Assembly: GCA_947650365.1 (NCBI GenBank)
Contig: OX393549.1
Location: 22,935,847-22,999,846, forward strand
DNA: 64,000 nt
Direction of reading: 5' to 3'
DNA from: Chamaelirium japonicum
Lineage: Eukaryota; Streptophyta; Magnoliopsida; Liliales; Melanthiaceae
Shown here in pieces: positions 57,608 through 64,000 of this stretch. The first letter of the stretch is position 1. Each line of letters starts with the position of its first letter. The notes beneath the pieces were generated by a model. That model worked only from the letters and a program-made list of their open reading frames with translations, ran no database searches and was not told the origin of the DNA. The translations under genes and the position numbers were made by a program.

Positions 57608-60600
57608 CCCTCGAATCCAAACCAATTTCAAAATTCAAAACACGCTAACTTATGGTTTTTTAACGCTTATACCCTAAATTAGTCAATCGGAGGATAAATT
57701 CTTAAAATTTTTACTTAAGACTTGCTCGTAAGTCCGAAATACAAAAATACATCCAAGTCCGAATTATTGGATGCGATCCGATGACGATCCGATCTAATCC
57801 AAACCAATTTCAAAATCCGAAACATGCTAACTTATGATTTTTCAACGCTTAGACCCTAAATTAGTCAATCGGAGGGTAAATTCTTAAAATTTCTAATTGA
57901 GACTTACTTGCAAGTTCGAAATAAAAAAATACATCCAAGTCTGAATTATCGGATGCGATCCGATGACGATCCAATCGAATACAAACCAATTTCAAAATTC
58001 GAAACACGCTAAATAATGATTTTTCAACACTTGACCCTAAATTAGTCAATCGGAGGGTAAATTCTTAAAATATCTATTAAGACTTGCTCGCAAGTCCGAA
58101 ATACGAAAATACATCCAAGTCCGAATTATCGGATGTGATCTGATAACGATCCGATCTAATCCAAATCAATTTCAAAATTTGAAACACACTAACTTATGAT
58201 TTTTCAACGCTTAGATCCTAAATTAGTCAATCAGAGGGTTAATTCTTAAAATATCTAATTAAGACTTGCTCGTAAGTCCAAAATACAAAAATACATCCAA
58301 GTCCAAAATATCGGATGTGATCCGATAACGATCCAATCGAATCCAAACCAATTTCAAAATCCAAAACACGCTAACTTATGAATTTTTCAAACGCTTAGAC
58401 CCTAAATTAGTCAATCGGAGGGTAAATTTTTAAAATTTCTACTTAAGACTTGCTCGTAAGTCCGAAATATAAAAATACATCCAAGTCCGAATTATCGGAT
58501 GTGATCCGATCGAATCCAAATCAATTTCAAAATTCGAAACACGCTAACTTATGATTTTTCAACGCTTAGATCCTAAATTAGTAAATCGGAGGGTAAATTC
58601 TTAAAATATCTAATTAAAATTTGCTCGCAAGCCCAAAATATGAAATTACATCCAAGTCTAAAATATCAGATGCGATCCAATGACGATCCGATCTAATCCA
58701 AACCAATTTCAAAATCCGAAACACACTAAATTATATTTTTTCAATGCTTAGACCCTAAATTAGTCAATCGGAGGGTAAATTCTTAAAATTTTTACTTAAG
58801 ACTTGCACGCAAATCTGAAATACAAAAATACATCCAAGTCTGAATTATCGATGTGATCCGATGACGATCCGATCTAATCCAAACTAATTTCAAAATCCAA
58901 AACACACTAACTTATGATTTTTCAACGCTTAAACCCTAAATCAGTCAATCGGAGGGTAAATTCTTAAAATTTCTAATTAAGACTTGCTCATAAGTCCGAA
59001 ATACGAAAATACATCCAAGCCTGAATTATCGGATGCGATTTGATCGAATCCAAACCAATTTCAAAATCCGAAACACTCTAACTTATTATTTTTCAATGCT
59101 TAGATCCTAAATTAGTTAATCGGAGGGTAAATTCTTAAAATATCTAATTAAGACTTGTTTGCAAGTCCGAAATACAAAAATACATCCAAGTCTGAAATAT
59201 CGAATGTGATCCGATCTAATCCAAAGCAATTTCAAAATCTGAAACACACTAACTTATGATTTTTCAAACACTTAGACCCTAAATTAGTCAATCAGAGGGT
59301 AAATTCTTAAAATTTCTACTTAAGACTTGCTCGCAAGTCCAAAATATGAAAATACATCCAAGTCTGAATTATCGGATGCGATCTGATGACGATCCAATCG
59401 AATTCAAACCAATTTCAAAATTTAAAACACACTAACTTATGATTTTTCAATACTTAGATCCTAAATTAGTCAATCAGAGGGTAAATTCTTAAAATATCTA
59501 ATTAAGATTTGCTCGCAAGTCCGAAATATGAAAATATATCTAAGTCCGAAATATCGGATGCAATCCAATGACGATCTGATCTAATCCAAACCAATTTCAA
59601 AATCCGAAACACGCTAACTTATGATTTTTCAACGCTTAGACCCTAAATTAGTCAATCGGAGGGTAAATTCTTAAAATTTCTACTTAAGACTTACTCGCAA
59701 GTCCGAAATATGAAAATATATCCAATTTCGAATTATCGGATATGATCCGATCGAATCCAAATCAATTTTAAAATCCAAAACACGCTAACTTATGATTTTT
59801 CAATGCTTTGATCCTAAATTAGTCAATCAGAGGGTAAATTATTAAAATATCTAATTAAGATTTGCTCGCAAGTCCAAAATACGAAAATACATCCAAGTCC
59901 GAAATATCGGATGCGATCCGATAACGATCCGATCTAATTCAAACCAATTTGAAAATCTGAAACACGCTAACTTATAATTTTTCAATGCTTAAAATCTAAA
60001 TTAGTCAATCGGAGGGTAAATTCTTAAAATTTCTACTTAAGACGTGCTCGTAAGTCCGAAATACGAAAATACATCCAAGTCTGAATTATTGGATGTGATC
60101 CGATGACGATCGGATCTAATGCAAATCAATTTCAAAATCCGAAACACGCTAACTTATAATTTTTCAGCGCTTAGACCCTAAATTAGTCAATCGAAGGGTA
60201 AATTCTTAAAATTTCTAAATAAGATTTGCTTGCAAGTCCGAAATACGAAAATACATCAAAGTCCAAATTATCGGATGCGATCCGATGATGATCCGATCGA
60301 ATCCAAACCAATTTCAAAATCCAAAACACGCTAATTTATGATTTTTCAATGCTTAGATCCTATATTAGTCAATCGGAGAGTAAATTCTTAAAATATCTAA
60401 TTAAGACTTGCTCGCAAGTCCAAAATATAAAAATACATCCAAGTTCGAAATATCAGATGAAATCTGATGACGATCCGATCTAATCCAAACCAATTTTAAA
60501 ATCTGAAACACGCTAATTTATGATTTTTCAACGCTTAGACCCTAAATTAGTCAATCGGAGGGTAAATTCTTAAAATTTCTATTTAAGACTTGCTCGCAGG

Positions 60601-61515
60601 TCCAATATATGAAAATACATCCAAGTCTAAATTATCAGATGCGATCCGATGACGATCTGATTTAATCCAAATGAATTTCAAAATTCGAAACACGCTAATT
60701 TATGATTTTTCAACGCTTAGATCCTAAATTAGTCAATCGGAGGGTAAATTCTTAAAATATTTAATTAAGACTTGCTCGCAAGTCTGAAATACGAAAATAC
60801 ATCCATGTTCAAAATATTGGATACGATCCGATGATGATCCGATCTAATCCAAACCAATTTCAAAATCCGAAACACGCTAACTTATGATTTTTCAACGCTT
60901 AGACCCTAAATTAGTCAATCGAAGGGTAAATTCTTAAAATTTCTACTTAAGACTTGCTCGCAAGTCCGAAATACGAAAATATATCCAAGTCCGAATTATC
61001 GGATGCGATCCGATCTAATCCAAACCAATTTCAAAATCCAAAACATGCTAACTTATGAATTTTCAACGCCTAGATCCTAAATTAGTCAATCGGAGGGTAA
61101 ATTCTTAAAATATCTAATTAAGACTTGCTCGCAAGTCCGAAATACGAAAATACATCCAAGTATGAAATATCGGATGCGATCCGATGACGATCGGATCTAA
61201 TCCAAACCAATTTCAAAATACGAAACACGCTAACTTGTGATTTTTCAACGCTTAGACCATAAATTAGTCAATCGGAGGGTAAATTCTTAAAATTTCTACT
61301 TAAGACTTGCTAGCAAGTTCGAAATACAAAAATACATCCAAGTCCGAAATATCGAATGCGATCCGATGATGATCCAATCTAATACAAACTAATTTTAAAA
61401 TCCGAAACACGCTAACTTATGATTTTTCAACGCTTAGACTCTATATTAGTCAATCGAAGGGTAAATTCTTAAAATATTTAATTAAGACTTGCTCGTAAGT
61501 CCGAAATACGCTTAG
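57608..61515 (+). repeat. satellite-like tandem array, about 22 x 180 bp
   Basis: Each monomer carries AATCCAAACCAATTTCAAAAT, GAAACACGCTAACTTATG, TTTTTCAACGCTTAGACC, CTAAATTAGTCAATCGGAGGG, TAAATTCTTAAAAT, TAAGACTTGCTCGCAAGTCC, GAAATACGAAAATACATCC and AAGTCCGAATTATCGGATG. Starts recur every 170-185 bp from 57657 to 61419 (average close to 180). Some monomers lack the GATGACGATCCG strip, making them about 9-12 bp shorter. The two alternating endings ATTTCTACTTAAG and ATATCTAATTAAG hint at a 2-monomer higher-order unit. No coding potential. Confidence 0.95.
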
Positions 61516-61867
61516 ACTCTATATTTTTTAATAAATACTTGTTAATTGTAGGATGTACAACATCAGGGGATGAGAGCACCAACGTTGGTGCCGGGTGGCG
61601 TGGGGTGATTGAGTTAGGGCACGCAGCTTCCCTCAGTTTTGGATTGTGTAAAAATAATTTTGTAATAAATATGTGGTAATTTTTTGCTCTTGTCTATGAT
61701 TGTCTAGTATTGTGGTAACATTTGGTAATTTGTGGTAATATTTGATAATTTGCGGTAATATTTGATTTAATCAATTATTGTAATATTTGAATATATTGTG
61801 GTATTGTTGTAAATCACAGGAATTAAATAACCAGATTTTAGAATTTTTTTTTAAAAAATTTAAGTTT
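61516..61867 (+). other. CACTA segment after the array
   Basis: A possible last exon of the second ORF: TTGTTAATTGTAG acceptor at about 61553, then GATGTACAACATCAGGGG to a TGA at 61609. AT-rich sequence follows. Uncertain. Confidence 0.4.
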
Positions 61868-62335
61868 TATTACCGACGAATTTAATAGCTTCTGTCGATA
61901 ATAAGTTATTATTATTTTTTAATGTTTTATATATTACCGACGGATAAATAAGTTCCGTCGGTAATATATATCATTGTACCGACGGTAATGCTATTAACCG
62001 TCGGTAATAAGATATTTTATGTTAATAAAATATTCATATATTATCGAGAAAGTTTTTTTATCCATCGGTATTAGTTTTGTTATTGCCGACGGCCAAAATT
62101 AATCTGTCGTTAATAAGCTATTATATATTTTTTAAATAATAAAATATTACCGACGGACTAATAATAGCCGTCGGTATTAATGTTTAATACCGACGGGAAT
62201 TATTTTCCGTCGCAATTTTTTTCCCGACGCCTTTTTTCCTGACGACCAGCTACAAAAATTTATTCCGTCGCGGTAAATTAATACCGACGGAATTATAGTA
62301 TTACCGACGGATATATTTCGTCGGTAAAAACTCTT
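61868..62335. repeat. CACTA right subterminal motif cluster
   Basis: Repeats of TTACCGACGG, CCGTCGGTAA and variants, mirroring the left end. The cluster reaches to within 20 bp of the TIR. Confidence 0.85.
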
Positions 62336-62347
62336 TTTTTTGTAGTG

Positions 62348-62531
62348 CCTCTCAATTATATCCCTCCATCTCAACTCCTTTTAAACCCAACCGTTCATAT
62401 CCCTCTTCCCAGGTGAATCGCACACGCCTTAAGGGACATCTCATTTGTTTCCATTAAATCTGAGCCTTTGTGCATATGCTTGGATGGTCTAAAATATCCA
62501 TGTTATAGTGGCATATGTTGTAATATGTATT
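62348..62531. repeat. duplicated unit, copy 2, right part
   Basis: CCTCTCAATTATATCC through TTGTAATATGTATT continues copy 2 after the CACTA insertion. It matches 49927-50130, lacking the short CTTGTAAATAAGTCGAAC strip. Confidence 0.85.
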
Positions 62532-62885
62532 ATAGATATAAGTAAAATATTTTGAGCTTCAGTTTGGACTTCTGGTCGGGTTAGTGGTTGTCCATACCCG
62601 GCCCATAACACAGTCGGGCTTGAGTGTTCAACCCCATCTAACTCTTTCCAAACTAGCCTCAAATCTAACGCGATCCAATGGGCCTCGATCTAGCCCAAGT
62701 CCATTAATTGCCCTATCTAAGGTTCATTGCATGGTCTATAAATCTTATGTTTAGGATTCAATTTAATTTAAAAATTAGTGATATTGAAAAGAAAATTCGA
62801 AGCACGGTGAGAAGTAATTTCATCCTATATATGTTCTTTGGCTAAAAATGATCTTTTGTTTTGGACCGTACGTTCATTAAGCCTT
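62532..62885. other. intergenic sequence, no recognised gene
   Basis: AT-rich; includes GGCCCA/CCCAAGTCC strips. No ORF assigned. Confidence 0.3.
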
Positions 62886-62990
62886 TTTTTTAATCAGTTT
62901 ATTTTATAGAGTATGGTCCAATCATTGATTGCCACATCAGCTTGTTTGAGCCAGTTGCTCCAACAACTGTTGGAGCCAAGTATTGTTCAT
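62886..62990. repeat. partial copy of the 9765-10163 MITE
   Basis: GAGTATGGTCCAATCATTGATTGCCACATCAG, then GTTGCTCCAACA and GTTGGAGCCAAGTATTGTTC match the right half of the 9.8 kb element. The inner 169-bp MITE is absent here. Confidence 0.75.
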
Positions 62991-63257
62991 TGCATTCCAT
63001 CTAGGGGTGGCAATGGGCCGTGTCGGTAGGGTGGGGGGGAGGGGGTGGGGGGGGGGGAAGAAATCATGGTCTCAGTATAAGCCCAATTATGAGAAATGCT
63101 ATAATGCGGCATGCGGTAAGTGCAGCACCTACCGCATACTGTCTGATGCACCGTTGCGTGCATGCGATGTTCTTTTTTCGTAAATAGACTTAGTCCGAGA
63201 TCTTCCTGCAGGCAGCTTCTTTCCGATGGGCTCAGGTGAGGCTACAGATGCAAAAAT

Positions 63258-63422
63258 CCTTGGGAGAGCATCTCTATGGATTTCATCTCAGCACTACCCA
63301 CAACCGAGGGGTTTGGCTCTATCATGGTGGTGGTAGACCGATTCTCTAAGTATGCCACCTTCATTGCGGCACCTACGAATTGCATCGCAGAGGAGGCAGC
63401 CCGCCTATTTCTAAGGAACGTG
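63258..63422 (+). pseudogene. captured gypsy integrase core fragment
   Basis: 55 uninterrupted codons start PWESISMDFISALP and continue SIMVVVDRFSKYATFI, the first catalytic-Asp strand and following beta strand of a Ty3/gypsy integrase, ending ARLFLRNV. Sequence beyond diverges and stops (tga near 63450). It lacks DNG and the Glu motif, so it is inactive. It is bracketed by the inverted ends. Confidence 0.85.
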
Positions 63423-63450
63423 GCTTTCCACACACTATCTCAGACACGTT

Positions 63451-63585
63451 GAGGGCGAGCTCCTAAACGAGCTACGGACGAGCTTCTGGGCGAGCTGGGG
63501 GCGAGCTGACGGCGAGCTTTTGGGCGAGCTGAGGGCGAGCTCCTAGGCGAGCTAGGGGCGAGCTTCTGGGCGAGCTAGGGGCGAG
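63451..63585 (+). repeat. GGGCGAGCT tandem repeat
   Basis: About 12 half-units of GGGCGAGCT with CTTNTG, GGG or CCTA linkers, mostly 18-bp periodic. It lies directly after the integrase fragment. Confidence 0.9.
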
Positions 63586-63676
63586 CACCTCGGCATGCTC
63601 CTCCTGACAGCTCCTTGAAGTGTGCAGACGGCTGCGGTACGGTGCCGCACATACCGCATGCCGCAGCATAGCATGC

Positions 63677-63829
<153 letters not shown>

Positions 63830-64000
63830 GGGTTATGCTATGGTGCGACGGATTATCATGCGGCTAACGTGCGGCCACCTCAATGGTGGCCACGTGTACA
63901 TTTTTTTTTTAATTTTTTTTTCGAAAGTGATCACCTACCCCTTGATGAGCCACATGTCAAAAATCAACTCATTTGAAGACCTATAGGTGCTTCAAATGTG

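Larger units (their letters stand above)
52940..62347 (+). mobile_element. CACTA (En/Spm) transposon, 9408 bp
   Basis: Starts CACTACAAAAAA and ends TTTTTTTTGTAGTG, giving a 12-bp terminal inverted repeat. A 3-bp direct repeat CCT lies at 52937-52939 and 62348-62350, the CACTA hallmark. Subterminal regions hold many copies of TTACCGACGG/CCGTCGGTAA. Inside are C-rich and other tandem repeats, a TNP2-type transposase relic, an ORF2-like relic and a satellite-like array. Frameshifts and a truncation make it non-autonomous now. The empty target is preserved in copy 1 of the flanking repeat. Confidence 0.95.
63096..63674. mobile_element. inverted-repeat element carrying gypsy integrase fragment
   Basis: Left end ATGCTATAATGCGGCATGCGGTAAGTGCAGCACC and right end (inverse) ATGCTATGCTGCGGCATGCGGTATGTGCGGCACC form long terminal repeats. 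Between them lie a gypsy integrase piece (63258-63422) and a GAGCT tandem repeat. A similar head (ATGCTATGGTGCG) follows the TA run at 63835. TSD not established. Confidence 0.65.

Noticed and set aside
57608-61515. CRISPR-like array
   Set aside because: Monomers of about 180 bp are contiguous without unique spacers; the host is a plant and the array is inside a CACTA transposon.

Overview
This is plant nuclear DNA: spliced genes with GT-AG introns, a DYW-class PPR gene, Ty1/copia, Ty3/gypsy, CACTA, hAT-like and Mutator-like repeats, and long (GA)n and (TA)n runs. It is a flowering plant. The sequence alone does not settle the species, and nothing bacterial or organellar was recognised. Only two loci look like intact host genes: an actin-depolymerizing factor (ADF) gene on + at 14718-15839 (three coding exons, 139 aa) and an intronless PPR-DYW gene on - at 31270-33150 (626 aa). 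Two broken copies of a glucosamine-6-phosphate N-acetyltransferase (GNA1-like) gene lie tail to tail at 22.4-23.5 kb.

Almost everything else is layered transposon sequence. From left to right: a copia element running off the left edge (1-1715, gag open to the edge); a gypsy integrase relic; two hAT-like non-autonomous elements with 8-bp target duplications (3579-4306 and 5378-6188); a foldback MITE (7721-7901); a multi-level nest at 9604-11013 (hAT-like host carrying a Mutator-like MITE that carries another MITE, plus a second hAT MITE); an LTR-like block (about 12018-13753); the ADF gene with MITEs upstream, in intron 2 and downstream; a copia/RNase H chimeric relic (19.2-20 kb); further hAT-like elements (21369-21885, 25367-26014, 26714-27171); and the PPR gene.

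From 33.5 to 49.4 kb are a 5'-truncated copia (33534-37235, -), a 5'-truncated gypsy element of Tat type (37237-45309, +) with its antisense ORF region and a 2.67-kb 3' LTR, and a probable further LTR (about 45310-49376). From 49.4 to 62.5 kb a repeat unit occurs twice. The second copy is split by a 9.4-kb CACTA element (52940-62347) with 12-bp terminal repeats, a CCT target duplication, many subterminal CCGTCGGTAA motifs, a broken TNP2-type transposase, and an internal array of about 22 copies of a roughly 180-bp satellite-like monomer. The other copy of the unit shows the empty target site. The right end holds an inverted-repeat element carrying a gypsy integrase fragment, then a 148-bp (TA)n run.

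No operon, CRISPR array or clear novel enzymatic system was found. The most unusual content is structural: the satellite array inside the CACTA element, the four-element nest, and the Tat antisense ORF. Family names rest on motif recognition by eye, not on database searches.
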